Assembly (NCBI GenBank): GCA_022705325.1
Contig: JAKJER010000044.1
Span: forward strand, 1 to 51,746
Length of the DNA: 51,746 nucleotides
From: Planctomycetota bacterium
Lineage (GTDB): Bacteria; Planctomycetota; Phycisphaerae; SM23-33
Reading direction: 5' to 3'
The notes under the pieces are model-generated. The model was not told the DNA's origin, did not search any database, and saw nothing but the letters and a program-made list of their open reading frames with translations. Shown here piece by piece: positions 1 to 10,986 of the stretch. A program made the translations under genes and the position numbers. How positions within the stretch are numbered: the first letter of the stretch is position 1; the number at the start of each line of letters is the position of its first letter.

Positions 1-54
1 TCCGTGTCTCGATGGCGAGAAAACCCTGTGTTCATGCGGCCAATCGCCACCTCA

Positions 55-663
55 TTATACTTGAAATTGAGGATCTATATGGGAAATCCGGGCTAAATTG
101 ACGTATCCAGCGAAACGGCGGACGCCGCCGTCGATGGCGATGGCACTGCGCGGCTCCAGGAACTGGCTGAGGCGTCGTACTTCCTGCGGCTCGAGCGCCC
201 GTGGTCCATCCAAGCCGATAATGTCCTTCCACCGTGCCCAGCCATACAGCGTCACGCCACGGATGGTCTCCCCGGCGAATCGCTTCACCTTGGCGGCCTC
301 CTGGGTCAGGAAGAAGACAGCGCTAACATGGGGCAGCTTACGAAGTTCTTTTCGCAGCGTGGTGCCCACCTTTTTCGACTTGCTCGTGACCAGATCGGCC
401 TCCCGCTCCACGTCAAAGCGGTGTTCGCCGATCCATTCGCCCGACCAGTGTTTTACCTCAATGACACGCACTCCAGGCGGGCCGATCGCAATAATATCGA
501 TCTCATCCGACTGCATACGATGTGTGACCGAGAATGCTACATTCGTCAGAAGAAACCACTGGTCATCACCTGGCTCGTTCTCAAGGCGCCGCCGCAAGTG
601 GTCAATAGCAGCTTCTTCGCTAGCATTTGCCGCTGGGCCGCATTTTATTACTATGACCTTCAT
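55..663 (-). CDS. NERD-domain (nuclease-related) protein
   Basis: A 202-aa protein made almost entirely of a NERD domain, a PD-(D/E)XK-like fold found in DNA-processing and defence proteins. The core is visible: Glu17 in an early helix, DEIDIIAIG at 53-61 (Asp56), then VIEVKHW with Glu69 and Lys71 as the E-x-K pair. Residues 98-165 form the rest of the fold. NERD domains are usually followed by a kinase, helicase or topoisomerase zinc finger. Here the protein stops about 35 residues after the fold, at TAA directly followed by TGA, so it is either a stand-alone NERD protein or a truncated one. It lies 136 nt downstream of hsdR on the same strand, across a hairpin, so it is probably part of the same defence island but not tightly coupled. 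Its GC is lower than that of hsdR. The substrate is unknown. Confidence 0.75.
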   Translation of the reverse strand: MKVIVIKCGPAANASEEAAIDHLRRRLENEPGDDQWFLLTNVAFSVTHRMQSDEIDIIAIGPPGVRVIEVKHWSGEWIGEHRFDVEREADLVTSKSKKVGTTLRKELRKLPHVSAVFFLTQEAAKVKRFAGETIRGVTLYGWARWKDIIGLDGPRALEPQEVRRLSQFLEPRSAIAIDGGVRRFAGYVNLARISHIDPQFQV

Positions 664-739
664 ATACTCGTCTCACATCAAATCCAGTTGCACTACCTGC
701 TCAGTAATCGAACTCCATCAGACGGACCGTGTTCGACGC

Positions 740-771
740 TGAAAGCCGCAATCGCTCGCCATCGGCTTTCA
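740..771 (-). terminator. Hairpin downstream of hsdR
   Basis: A perfect 9-bp inverted repeat (TGAAAGCCG and CGGCTTTCA, 14-nt loop) lies 29 nt beyond the hsdR stop and before the NERD gene. There is no T-run, so it is at best a weak or Rho-assisted terminator, or an attenuator between the two genes. Confidence 0.35.
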
Positions 772-799
772 TTGCATTCTTCCGCTCACGCCAGAAGCC

Positions 800-3742
800 T
801 TACGCGGCATCGCCTTCATACGTAACCCCAAAGATGGTGTCGGACAGCCACTTCTTGAAACTCGCATTGTCGCTGAACTGCTTGAACAGCTCCGTGTGAT
901 CGGCCAGCAGTCCGACGATCACCGCCTGGAGCGCCCGGTCGTGCTCCAGCCTGGCCGCGGACTTGTCGGAGTTCTTCATCGCGTTCTGGTACTTCTTGTC
1001 CGCGGCCACCTTGCCGGGAATTTCTTCGGCGATGACCTTGCGTATCTTGTCCGCATCCTGCCACGGGATGTTGCCGAACTGGTCGTTGAAGGCCTTGATG
1101 ATGCTGCTCAGGTGGTCCAACTCGGGCTCGGGCTTCCGCCCGCCGCCGCTGGCGGGCACCGGCCCGATCTCCGCGTCCGCATCGGGCAAGGCGACTTTCA
1201 TGGCCTCCTTGACCTCGACCCGGTAGCTGTCCATGTCGATGGATTCGAGAATGCCCTTGGACAGGTCTTCCTCGACGGGCGCCGGCAGCTTGGGGATCAG
1301 GAAGTTCAGGAAGATCGACAGCTTCTCCCATTCGGCGTTCGAGTACGGCAAGACCGCCGCCAGGAACTGGTAGGTCCGCACGAACGCCTTGGCCTTGCCC
1401 TTGAAATCGACCTGCCCGTCCTCGTTCAGGTCGGCCAGATAGACCCCCACGCAGGCGTCGAGGATCGGGTCCAGCTTGTCTCGCTCGGCCCCGCCCAGAA
1501 ACAGCCCCACGAGTTCCTCGACCTGCGGCCAGGCGTAGACCTGGCTGTTGTCCAACGCCGCCTTCAGGTCGTGCAGCTTGTCGGGGTCCGTCTCTTCACC
1601 TAAAACGGTCGTGCGGTAGTAGTCGGCGAAGGCCGCCGTGATCGTGTCCACGTCGTTCATGAAGTCCAGGACGAACGTGTCCGTCTTCTGCGGGTGCGCC
1701 CGGTTCAACCGCGACAGCGTCTGCACCGCCTTGATGCCCGAAAGCTGCTTGTCCACGTACATCGTGTGCAGCAGCGGCTCGTCGTAGCCGGTCTGGAACT
1801 TGTCCGCGACGACCAGGAACCGGTACGGGTCGGCCTGGAACTTCTTCTCGATCTGCCCGCTCGGAAACCCGTTCAACGACGCCTCGGTCACGTTCTGCCC
1901 GCCGTACTCATGCTCGCCCGAGAACGCGACAACCGCCTTGCAGGGGCTCTTGCGCTCCTGGAGGTACGCCGAGATCGCGTGGTAATACTGGATCGCCCGC
2001 TCGATGCCGGCGCAGATCACCATCGCCCGCGCCTGCCCGCCGATCTTCCGCCGGGCCAGCACGTGCTCGTGGAAGTGATCCACCATGATCTCCGCTTTCT
2101 GCCGGATCGCGTGCTCGTGGGACTCCACGTAGCGACGGAGCTTCTTCGTGGCCTTCTTGGTGTCGAACTGCGGATCGTCCTCCACCTTCTTCATCAGCCG
2201 GTAATAGCTGTCCACCGGCGTGTAGCTCTTGAGCACGTCCAGGATGAACCCCTCCTGGATCGCCTGCTTCATCGTGTAGCTGTCGAAGGGGCGGTGCTTG
2301 ACCTTGCCGCCCTCCGGGTACGGCTCGCCGAAAATCTCCAGCGTCTTGTTCTTCGGCGTGGCCGTGAAGGCGAAGTAGCTGGCGTTGGGCAGCATCTTCC
2401 GCGATTCCATGATGCGGTTGATCTTGTCCTCGGTCGTCTCTTCCTCTTCTTCGCCCCCGTGCTCAGACAGCGCCATGCTCATCTTGGCCGAGGTCCGCCC
2501 GCCCTGGCTGGAATGGGCCTCGTCGATGATGATGGCGAACTTCCGCCCGCGGTGCTGGTCGCCGATGTCGTCCAGGATGATCGGGAACTTCTGGATCGTC
2601 GTGATGATGATCTTCTTGCCGCCCTCGATGAACCGCCGCAGGTCCCCCGAGTGCTCCGCATGGCCGACCGTCGCCGACACCTGGGCGAACTGCTTGATCG
2701 TGTTCTTGATCTGTTTGTCAAGGATGCGCCGGTCGGTGACGACGATCACCGAGTCGAAAACGTCCGCCCCGCCGTTCTCCAAGCCCACAAGCTGGTGGGC
2801 GAGCCAGGCAATGGAGTTGCTTTTGCCGCTGCCGGCCGAGTGCTGGATCAGATACCGCCTGCCCGCCCCGCTCGCCTTGGCGTCGGCCAGCAGCTTCCGC
2901 ACGACGCGGAGCTGGTGGTAGCGCGGGAAGACTTGCTTGTACTTCTTGCGGCCTTTGTCGTCGGTCTCCTCGACCACCTGGGCATAGTTCTCGATAATGT
3001 CCGTAAGCCCCGGCTTGGTCAGGACCTGCTTCCACAGGAAATCGGTCTTGAGGCCGCCCGGGTTGGGCGGATTGCCCGCCCCGTCGTTGAAGCCGATGTT
3101 GAAGGGCAGAAACCACGAATCCTTGCCCTTGAGCTGGGTACACATCCGCACCTCCGCGTCGTCCACGGCGAAATGCACCATGCACCGGCGGAAGGCGAAG
3201 AGCAGTTCCTTCAGGTCGCGGTCCCGCTTGTACTGCTGGATGGCGTCGTCCACCGTCTGCTTGGTCAGACGGTTCTTCAACTCGAACGTGGCCACCGGCA
3301 GACCGTTGATGAACACGGCCAGGTCCAGGGCGAGCTGCGTCTCGTCCTTGCTGTAGCGAAGTTGCCGCGTAACGCTGAAGACGTTGGCCGCGAACCGCTC
3401 GGCCGCCTTGGCGTTCCCGGGCGTCGGCGTCCCGTAGAACAACTCCACGCTGACCGGCCCGTGCTTGACGCCGCTACGAAGCACGTCGATGACGCCCCGC
3501 TTGGCGATCTCGCCCTGGAGCCGGTGCAAAAACTGCGTCCGCTTGGGGCCGTCCTCCGCAAGCCCCAGCGCCTCGGCCGCCTTCGACTGGGTCGCTGTCA
3601 GGAACGCCAGCAGCTTGGCCAGGTCCACCGCGTGGTCGCGGTCGAAGTCCTCGTTTCGCCCAAGGACGTACCCGGCGTCGTCCGCCAGCGTTTCGACGAT
3701 CAGGGATTCCAGACCTTTCTCGGATGTATCTGAACAACTCAT
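800..3742 (-). CDS. hsdR: Type I restriction enzyme, R (endonuclease/translocase) subunit
   Basis: HsdR is the motor and nuclease subunit of a type I restriction-modification complex. It translocates DNA with ATP and cuts it at a distance from an unmethylated recognition site. This 980-aa protein shows the N-terminal nuclease core (Asp140, then FELKN with Glu154 and Lys156), Walker A HSAGSGKS at 301-308, DEAH at 407-410 followed by SSQ, the FAFTATP helicase motif III, and a motif VI region (LSRLNRAH). The length is normal for the family. A start 16 codons upstream is possible, but the ATG at 3742 has an AAGGGG ribosome site about 6 nt before it and begins 10 nt after the stop of the metallo-beta-lactamase gene. 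It is the last gene of the operon, and all catalytic motifs appear intact. Confidence 0.95.
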   Translation of the reverse strand: MSCSDTSEKGLESLIVETLADDAGYVLGRNEDFDRDHAVDLAKLLAFLTATQSKAAEALGLAEDGPKRTQFLHRLQGEIAKRGVIDVLRSGVKHGPVSVELFYGTPTPGNAKAAERFAANVFSVTRQLRYSKDETQLALDLAVFINGLPVATFELKNRLTKQTVDDAIQQYKRDRDLKELLFAFRRCMVHFAVDDAEVRMCTQLKGKDSWFLPFNIGFNDGAGNPPNPGGLKTDFLWKQVLTKPGLTDIIENYAQVVEETDDKGRKKYKQVFPRYHQLRVVRKLLADAKASGAGRRYLIQHSAGSGKSNSIAWLAHQLVGLENGGADVFDSVIVVTDRRILDKQIKNTIKQFAQVSATVGHAEHSGDLRRFIEGGKKIIITTIQKFPIILDDIGDQHRGRKFAIIIDEAHSSQGGRTSAKMSMALSEHGGEEEEETTEDKINRIMESRKMLPNASYFAFTATPKNKTLEIFGEPYPEGGKVKHRPFDSYTMKQAIQEGFILDVLKSYTPVDSYYRLMKKVEDDPQFDTKKATKKLRRYVESHEHAIRQKAEIMVDHFHEHVLARRKIGGQARAMVICAGIERAIQYYHAISAYLQERKSPCKAVVAFSGEHEYGGQNVTEASLNGFPSGQIEKKFQADPYRFLVVADKFQTGYDEPLLHTMYVDKQLSGIKAVQTLSRLNRAHPQKTDTFVLDFMNDVDTITAAFADYYRTTVLGEETDPDKLHDLKAALDNSQVYAWPQVEELVGLFLGGAERDKLDPILDACVGVYLADLNEDGQVDFKGKAKAFVRTYQFLAAVLPYSNAEWEKLSIFLNFLIPKLPAPVEEDLSKGILESIDMDSYRVEVKEAMKVALPDADAEIGPVPASGGGRKPEPELDHLSSIIKAFNDQFGNIPWQDADKIRKVIAEEIPGKVAADKKYQNAMKNSDKSAARLEHDRALQAVIVGLLADHTELFKQFSDNASFKKWLSDTIFGVTYEGDAA

Positions 3743-3752
3743 GATTGACCCC

Positions 3753-4901
3753 TTACAGCAGACGGCAGGTGTAGACCTCCTCGCCATCACGATGGGTTAT
3801 ATTGTGCCACCTTGGCAACTTCTTGAGTGGGGGATTGTGTGGGTGTTGGTAACGATTGGCAGCGCCGCAAGAAATGATTGCGTAATTTGACCGATAGGCG
3901 TCAAAGAAGGCCTCATCGTAACCAGTGTTACTCCCGTGGTGGCTTACCTTGTAGTAGAGCGTCTTTAGGCCTGATGGGTTACTGAGAATGCTGTGTGTAA
4001 GGATCTCGCGGCAGAACGCACCTGGGATGTCACCAGCCAAGAAAGCCCCAGATTTCTGGGTCTTCAGGACTATTGCGATTTCGTGGTCGTTCGGATCCCG
4101 GCTGCCCGTTACGCTTGCCTTCAGGGTGGGTATGTCTTTGGTGAATATTGTCTGGACTTCTACGCCGCCAAAGACTTCAGTGCGAGCATTGATCCCGGTC
4201 CGCAAACGTTGCCCAGCCTGACGCCAGACACGGGTAACAGAAGACGTGGGATGGTCCAAGGAATCCGGCACCCAGACCTCTCCTACGTCAAATGTGTCGA
4301 GAATGTACGGGATGGAATGGATGTGGTCATAGTGCAGGTGGCTTATGATGACTCTGTCGAATCGCTTACGACCCTGGAGTTCTGTATCCATCCACTCTTC
4401 GAAGGCCCTGCGCCTTCTCTCTCCCCAGAGCCTTGCGTCGACAAGCCAGACTTGGTTGTCCGGCAATTCGACTACGATTGTGTCCCCCTGTCCAACGTTG
4501 TGTACGTGTATACGGGCCCAAGGAGGAGTTGTTTCACTGTCCCGGCGTCGCAATGGTGAAGCCCGTGGGAGATTCCGTTCGTCGCCACGTTCACTGCGCC
4601 GGGACTCGAAGGCGGCACGCACCTCCGCACGCAACTCCAATTCTACTTCAACTAGTGGATCCCCAGGCCGCTCCAAGAACATTGTCTGCCCGTCCCGTCG
4701 CAGGCTTTGAAGAAAATCTCCGCTGAGATAGTAAGCCCGCCCCCAGTCCAGAAACTCGCGTGCCTCAACAGGGGAAAGAAAATATCGAACACCTGGCGTC
4801 CCCTCGGGTTCGGGTTTGTAGTGAACAAACCTCGACAAGATCATCGGCCTTCGACTGTCTAATTGTACCTTCTCGATTGCATCCACACTCCAAATGCTCA
4901 T
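3753..4901 (-). CDS. ComEC-like metallo-beta-lactamase-fold hydrolase between hsdS and hsdR
   Basis: A 382-aa protein with an MBL-fold hydrolase domain like the soluble domain of ComEC/Rec2. Visible motifs are NVGQGD (135-140), the metal site HLHYDH (His188, His190, Asp192, His193), AGD with Asp291, and SHHGS (320-324), followed by YAIISCG. These are the metal ligands of a dinuclear-zinc hydrolase; ComEC-family members are thought to be nucleases. No membrane segment is seen, so it should be cytoplasmic. The first 125 residues are a separate, unrecognised region. It starts 12 nt after hsdS and ends 10 nt before hsdR, so it should be co-transcribed with both. Its GC is lower than that of hsdM or hsdR, which suggests separate acquisition. 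ComEC-like MBL proteins occur in other defence systems (for example type 1 AVAST); a role beside type I restriction is inferred from position alone. Confidence 0.85.
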   Translation of the reverse strand: MSIWSVDAIEKVQLDSRRPMILSRFVHYKPEPEGTPGVRYFLSPVEAREFLDWGRAYYLSGDFLQSLRRDGQTMFLERPGDPLVEVELELRAEVRAAFESRRSERGDERNLPRASPLRRRDSETTPPWARIHVHNVGQGDTIVVELPDNQVWLVDARLWGERRRRAFEEWMDTELQGRKRFDRVIISHLHYDHIHSIPYILDTFDVGEVWVPDSLDHPTSSVTRVWRQAGQRLRTGINARTEVFGGVEVQTIFTKDIPTLKASVTGSRDPNDHEIAIVLKTQKSGAFLAGDIPGAFCREILTHSILSNPSGLKTLYYKVSHHGSNTGYDEAFFDAYRSNYAIISCGAANRYQHPHNPPLKKLPRWHNITHRDGEEVYTCRLL

Positions 4902-4913
4902 GTTGGCCCCGTG

Positions 4914-6317
4914 TCATTCTGCCGTTTCTACTTGGTCGGCAGCATCTTGAATAAGGTCCGACTCCGGCTCATCCGAGACCCACTCGGAGTCTTCCAGAGC
5001 GTTCAGTTCCGTCTTCGGTTGGGTTTCAGCCGGTGCTACCTCCCGCACGTCCACCTTGCCCGTCACCACATCAGAAATCAGCCGCGTGCGGTACTCGCGA
5101 ATCAGGTCGATTTCACGTCTTGCGCGATCTGCAAGTTGATTCATGCTGCATAGCACTTCGTCGAGGTGTAGCCCGATCTGATTCTGCTCGTCCTCAGGAG
5201 GGACCGGGATGCTTATCGCCCCGAGTTCAGGCTTGGTAATGTGGACCAAACCAATGATGCCGTGTGCTTGCTCTTCAACATGCGCGGTCACTGCCCGAAG
5301 AACATAGTAGAAATAACTGCGATCCAGCGAATAGTCGGTAACCTTGAAGATGTGCTGATTCAAGTACGCGGGAAACTGTCTTTCCCACATGAATGAACCG
5401 AACGAGGTCCCACGGTTTCCAGACCATGCGAAGAGTAACTCCCCTGGCTGAATCAGAAGGTCCTGTGATAAACCCCTTCTGTCGGTGTAGTTGAAGTCGG
5501 GGCCACCGTTTAGGTTCTGTATGCGAATGATCGGGACACCGGCTGATCGCCAGTCCACTGGCTTGAAGGCGATTCCGTTCAGGAACCGAGCAGTGTGTTT
5601 GAGCTTATGCACGGTCCAATGCGCCGGCACGTCGCCGAGCCAGTCGATGCCGGAGGGTTTGAGGGGGGCGTTGGGGTCGAGGCCGCGGGTCACGGCTCGG
5701 TTGATGATGGCCTGCTTCTGCTCGTTCAACACCTCGATCAGCCGCCGCCGATTGCGGATGAAACGGCGGGCCTTCATCGCGTGGGCGTCAAGGTAGTCCG
5801 CGATGGCCTTCTGTTCCTCCAGTGGCGGAAAGCAGGAAGGCATCCGCTTGAAGTCCTCCCAGTAGAGCCGGTTGCGGTCCTTGACGATTCCGCGCGAGAA
5901 GCCGTCCACCTCGTTCTTGTAGTCGTCTGTGCGGAACAGGTAGCTGAAGTATCGCGGTTCGACCTTCGGGTACGGACGCGCCACGATGTAGGCAGGGCTG
6001 ACCAGCCCATCCTCCGGCACGACACCAACAGCCCCCTGCCACATCCGCATCATGTTGTATGCGATGTCGCCCTTGACGGCTCGCTTGTATTTCTCGCGGT
6101 CGGACATCACCTGTTTGCGATTCTGGTCGTCCATGTCGCGGACACGCACGCCCGTCCTGAGCGAGACCTCGAGGATCGGGAGCTTGCCGTAGCCAATCTC
6201 ATTGCGCTGTGCGAACAGCCGCCCGTTCCTGCGGACTTCCCAGTGCGCCGGAATCCGCCTGACCCACGGCAGGCCGGAGTCCTTGGATTGAGGGTATGGT
6301 TTGAGCGATGCTTTCAC
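4914..6317 (-). CDS. hsdS: Type I restriction enzyme, S (specificity) subunit
   Basis: HsdS binds the split DNA target and directs both methylation and restriction by HsdM and HsdR. The 467-aa protein has the usual two-fold layout: target-recognition domain 1 (about 10-165), a conserved helical spacer (about 165-230, beginning PPLEEQKAIADYL), domain 2 starting with SGIDWLGDVPAHW (about 230-380), and a second conserved helical region beginning PPEDEQNQIG. An acidic tail of about 40 residues follows VVTGKVDVRE. The start is GTG at 6317, 5 nt after the FRG gene, with GGAGGGAG overlapping the end of that gene as ribosome site. GC is highest in the central spacer and drops in the recognition domains, especially the second, as expected when these domains are exchanged. 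The target sequence cannot be read from the protein. Confidence 0.93.
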   Translation of the reverse strand: MKASLKPYPQSKDSGLPWVRRIPAHWEVRRNGRLFAQRNEIGYGKLPILEVSLRTGVRVRDMDDQNRKQVMSDREKYKRAVKGDIAYNMMRMWQGAVGVVPEDGLVSPAYIVARPYPKVEPRYFSYLFRTDDYKNEVDGFSRGIVKDRNRLYWEDFKRMPSCFPPLEEQKAIADYLDAHAMKARRFIRNRRRLIEVLNEQKQAIINRAVTRGLDPNAPLKPSGIDWLGDVPAHWTVHKLKHTARFLNGIAFKPVDWRSAGVPIIRIQNLNGGPDFNYTDRRGLSQDLLIQPGELLFAWSGNRGTSFGSFMWERQFPAYLNQHIFKVTDYSLDRSYFYYVLRAVTAHVEEQAHGIIGLVHITKPELGAISIPVPPEDEQNQIGLHLDEVLCSMNQLADRARREIDLIREYRTRLISDVVTGKVDVREVAPAETQPKTELNALEDSEWVSDEPESDLIQDAADQVETAE

Positions 6318-6322
6318 TGCGC

Positions 6323-7178
6323 CTACTCCCTCCCCATGGCGAAGTAGTTGATGCTACGCGCAAAGCCATCGAAACCAGGAAACAGGGTGGCATCCGTGAT
6401 GTTCATCTTTCGCAGATGGAAGAGGAGCATTTGATGCAGCCGTTGCGGAATGCAGAACTTGACCACCTTTTCCTGATCTGCTGCGGCGCGAAGATCGTTG
6501 AGGCCGCTCAGCCTCTTAACAGGCTTCTTGGTTCCGGTCAACCCAAGACCTTTGGTTAAGTTCTCCATAAACGAGTTGTTCAGGTTCAGTGGGCAAAGGA
6601 AGAGTCCCTGCTGGGCGATCAGGCGTTGATTCAGCCTACTTGGCTTGGCATAGGTGATGGCGAGTGTATCTTCGCCTTTATAACGATCGGGATATTCGAT
6701 AGCGTTGTTGACGAGGCGGCGTGCAATATCTTCTTCCGTGAGGACGAAGCCTCCCTGAGCGCGGACCTCGGCGATTCTGGCGTCCAGAGCGCCCGTAGCG
6801 ATGGCCCAGACAGCGGAATCGGTCGCAGGACAGTCCTGCACGGCGAAGTAAAGGGCGACGTAGAAGGACTCGGTGAAGTCGAGCAACCGGGTCTTACACC
6901 CATGATGCTGCAGCAGAGCCAGCCAAGAGAAGTAGTCGGCGGAATCGATCCCGCCGGTCTCTCCATACGAAGCCGCAAGCTTCACCTGGTCGAGCGTCAC
7001 CGCCTCGAAAGCCGCTCGATCCGTATTGCCCAATCGGCCGGTTTCCCGCTCCAGCGACGAAGAAAGGTTCCAGCAAGCTTTCTTGTGACCACGAAAGACC
7101 CACCCCTTATTGAACGAATCGGGAATGTCGAAACAATCAACCTTCTCGAACAGATAGGAAGTGTAGTTGTGAGTTTGA

Positions 7179-7184
<6 letters not shown>
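6323..7184 (-). CDS. FRG-domain protein inside the type I RM operon
   Basis: A 287-aa FRG-domain protein whose ATG lies at about 7184-7186. The family signatures are visible: WVFRGH (29-34) and the conserved core QHHGCKTRLLDFT (93-105), followed by a small-residue helix, VALYFAV. FRG domains are common in defence islands and phages. Their biochemical activity is not firmly established, although toxin or effector roles have been proposed. The start overlaps the last 8 nt of hsdM (ATGACTGA), so translation is coupled to the methylase, and hsdS begins 5 nt after its stop. Its GC is clearly lower than that of hsdM. Such placement suggests a regulator or effector tied to the modification complex, for example one that acts when the complex fails. 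That function is an inference. Confidence 0.82.
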
Positions 7185-9347
<2,163 letters not shown>

Positions 9348-10062
9348 ATCTGCTCGGCTGAGTGTTTTGTTTCTGTTGCTGCCACGACGCTTGGACGGGC
9401 AGGGGCACCACGTGTGTCGTCATTGCTGACCGTGCATGCCCGCAGGGAGTGTTCATGCGGGACATCACCCACTGTCCGCGCCAGTTGAAGTCATTAGACA
9501 GGCGATCTGCCGCCCTGTCAATTGTCCGATCTCAATCTGCCCGTTTGCCGGGTGGCATTGTACAGAGACGGCGTAACAGGAATGGTCATACCTTCTAAGA
9601 GGTTCGGGGCGAGGAATCGTCCTGACAGATATGGGCATTGCCTTGATGCCACACTCTCAACCTGGAGAGACAGAATACACGTGCGGCAGGGATCGACCTG
9701 GGCATGCCCCGGCCCCAGCCAGCCGCCACACCCACGTCCGCTACTCCCCGATCGCGTGATTCGGTCGCACGGCAGTCGCAGAGCGAGGAGACGCTGCGAC
9801 CGAACCGACCTGACTAAAGAGCCGAGGGATCGGGCTTTTCGCCCTCCAATCTCAAAATCTCGCGTTTCCTCGTCCTGCCCCTCCAGGAGCCACGCATAAG
9901 CGCCCGATTCTCGATTCCGGCTATCCCGCACGAAGTCATCCGATAGACGGAACAACCGGCCGGAAGAGAGGAGCAACAAACGGCCAGTAGAGGCTGGATT
10001 TCCTGGCCGAGAGCCGGTATCAGTTGGACGTTGTGCCGAATCTACTGCTCAGGGAAGCACCG
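9348..10062. other. Intergenic region upstream of hsdM
   Basis: This stretch of about 715 nt shows no convincing gene; the open frames in it have no recognisable content or ribosome sites. It must carry the promoter for the leftward hsd operon, but I cannot pick convincing -35/-10 boxes. An 8-bp inverted repeat (CGGTCGCA and TGCGACCG, 9762-9802) is the clearest structure. No controller (C) protein gene is visible. Confidence 0.5.
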
Positions 10063-10374
10063 ATGCCAAGAGCCAAACTCGCGTTAGTGCCGCTTGCCGC
10101 ACTCCAGGCGGAAATCTCCCGCCGCCAGAAGCTGCTGCCCAAGCTGATTGTCCAGCGCGACAATCTGAACCGGCAAATCTCGGAACTGCAACGGCTGGAT
10201 GTTGCGAAGGCCGATGAACCGGTAGCCCCGAAGGCGCCCAAGAAGGCCCGTTGGCACCGGCGGGCAAAGAACAAGGTCGGTTTGGCGGATGCGCTGGCCG
10301 CGTGCCTGAAGGGCAAGGGTAAGGTCACGATACCCGAGGCGATATCCCCTCGCCGTTCCCCGGATTTGGCTTGA
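10063..10374 (+). pseudogene. C-terminally truncated planctomycete-type coiled-coil protein
   Basis: An open frame of 103 aa starting MPRAKLAL, with an AGGGAA ribosome site 7 nt before the ATG at 10063. Residues 10-50 form a basic coiled coil, followed by an Ala/Pro/Lys linker and the start of a conserved domain, GLADALAACLKGKGKVTIPEA. I recall a family with this layout in which the last segment continues for about 50 more residues in a winged-helix-like domain. Here the sequence changes to SPRRSPDLA and stops, so it looks cut near 10343. This may be a recombination junction with the neighbouring element. The family assignment is from memory and moderately sure. Confidence 0.5.
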
Positions 10375-10508
10375 CAGCCCCGCTACTCCCTACCATGATC
10401 TGCAGTTGATGTTCAAGTCTCCCCACATGATCGTGCTGTTCGCTTACGGAATCTGGCTTGCACGCCCAGCAAGCCGGGCAGGCGGACGTATCGGTCATTT
10501 TCTGCCTG

Positions 10509-10518
10509 CCTGTCATAT
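10509..10518. promoter_or_regulatory. Half-site matching the Xre-gene operator
   Basis: CCTGTCATAT here is identical to the left 10 nt of the 16-bp palindrome in front of the Xre gene at 17697-17712. It lies 56 nt upstream of the peptidase remnant, in a gene-poor 200-nt stretch that also has a 7-bp hairpin at 10521-10547. It may be a second, decayed binding site for the element's repressor. Confidence 0.35.
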
Positions 10519-10573
10519 AGCAGAGGCTCCGAAGCTGTAGGCCTCTGGACAGGTTCATCCCTGTAAGAGCTGA

Positions 10574-10923
10574 ATGACTACCTCCGCGGAATTTCCGCGC
10601 GCAGACAGAAGGGAAGAAGAGCCGAATATGTGCAGAAGAAAGAACAAGAAACAGGTTGTTACAGCAAGACAAGAGTTGTTGGAAAGTAGACCTCGCCGCC
10701 GAGCGATCCTCGACGACGAGCAAGAAGTGGCTTACCACGAGGCTGGGCACGCCGTCATGGGGTGGAGGCCTTGGCCGACGCGCTGTTGGAGAAGACAACG
10801 CTACGGCGGCCCACGGCGTACCGGATCATGAAGGACGCATGGGGGGCAGATGAAATACCTGCGCGCAGTTGCCGCAGGTGGAGGCGGCGGTTTGTGTGCC
10901 ACGGCCCCCTCCTGGCCAAATAG
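10574..10923 (+). pseudogene. Remnant of a zinc-peptidase gene (M41/FtsH-type)
   Basis: The first frame encodes a basic N-terminus and then EVAYHEAGHAVMGW, the HExxH zinc-binding segment typical of M41 peptidases. Right after this the frame changes. From 10762 the sequence encodes VEALADALLEKTTL and AYRIMKDAWG, which resemble the end of the same domain, and it closes at a stop at 10921-10923. The roughly 100 residues that normally separate these two segments are missing. I therefore read this as one gene that lost its middle by deletion and shifted frame. An ATP-binding domain is not present; short peptidase-only versions occur in mobile elements. It is not expected to be active. Confidence 0.6.
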
Positions 10924-10986
10924 ACGATGGCGTGGCTGTTCGCTCGTAAGTAGTGGTGATCTAGCGTACCGAGAGAGAGGTTGACG

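Noticed and set aside
1694..3733. 679-aa open frame opposite hsdR
   Set aside because: It is the reverse reading of a high-GC gene with clear helicase motifs; it is rich in Arg, Leu, Val and His and has no domain.
9762..9802. 8-bp inverted repeat as a controller-protein operator
   Set aside because: There is no C-protein gene nearby and only one copy, so a regulatory claim is not justified.
9518..9979. Open frames of 125-153 aa on both strands upstream of hsdM
   Set aside because: No ribosome site, no recognisable domain, and an Arg/Ser/Pro-rich composition typical of chance frames.
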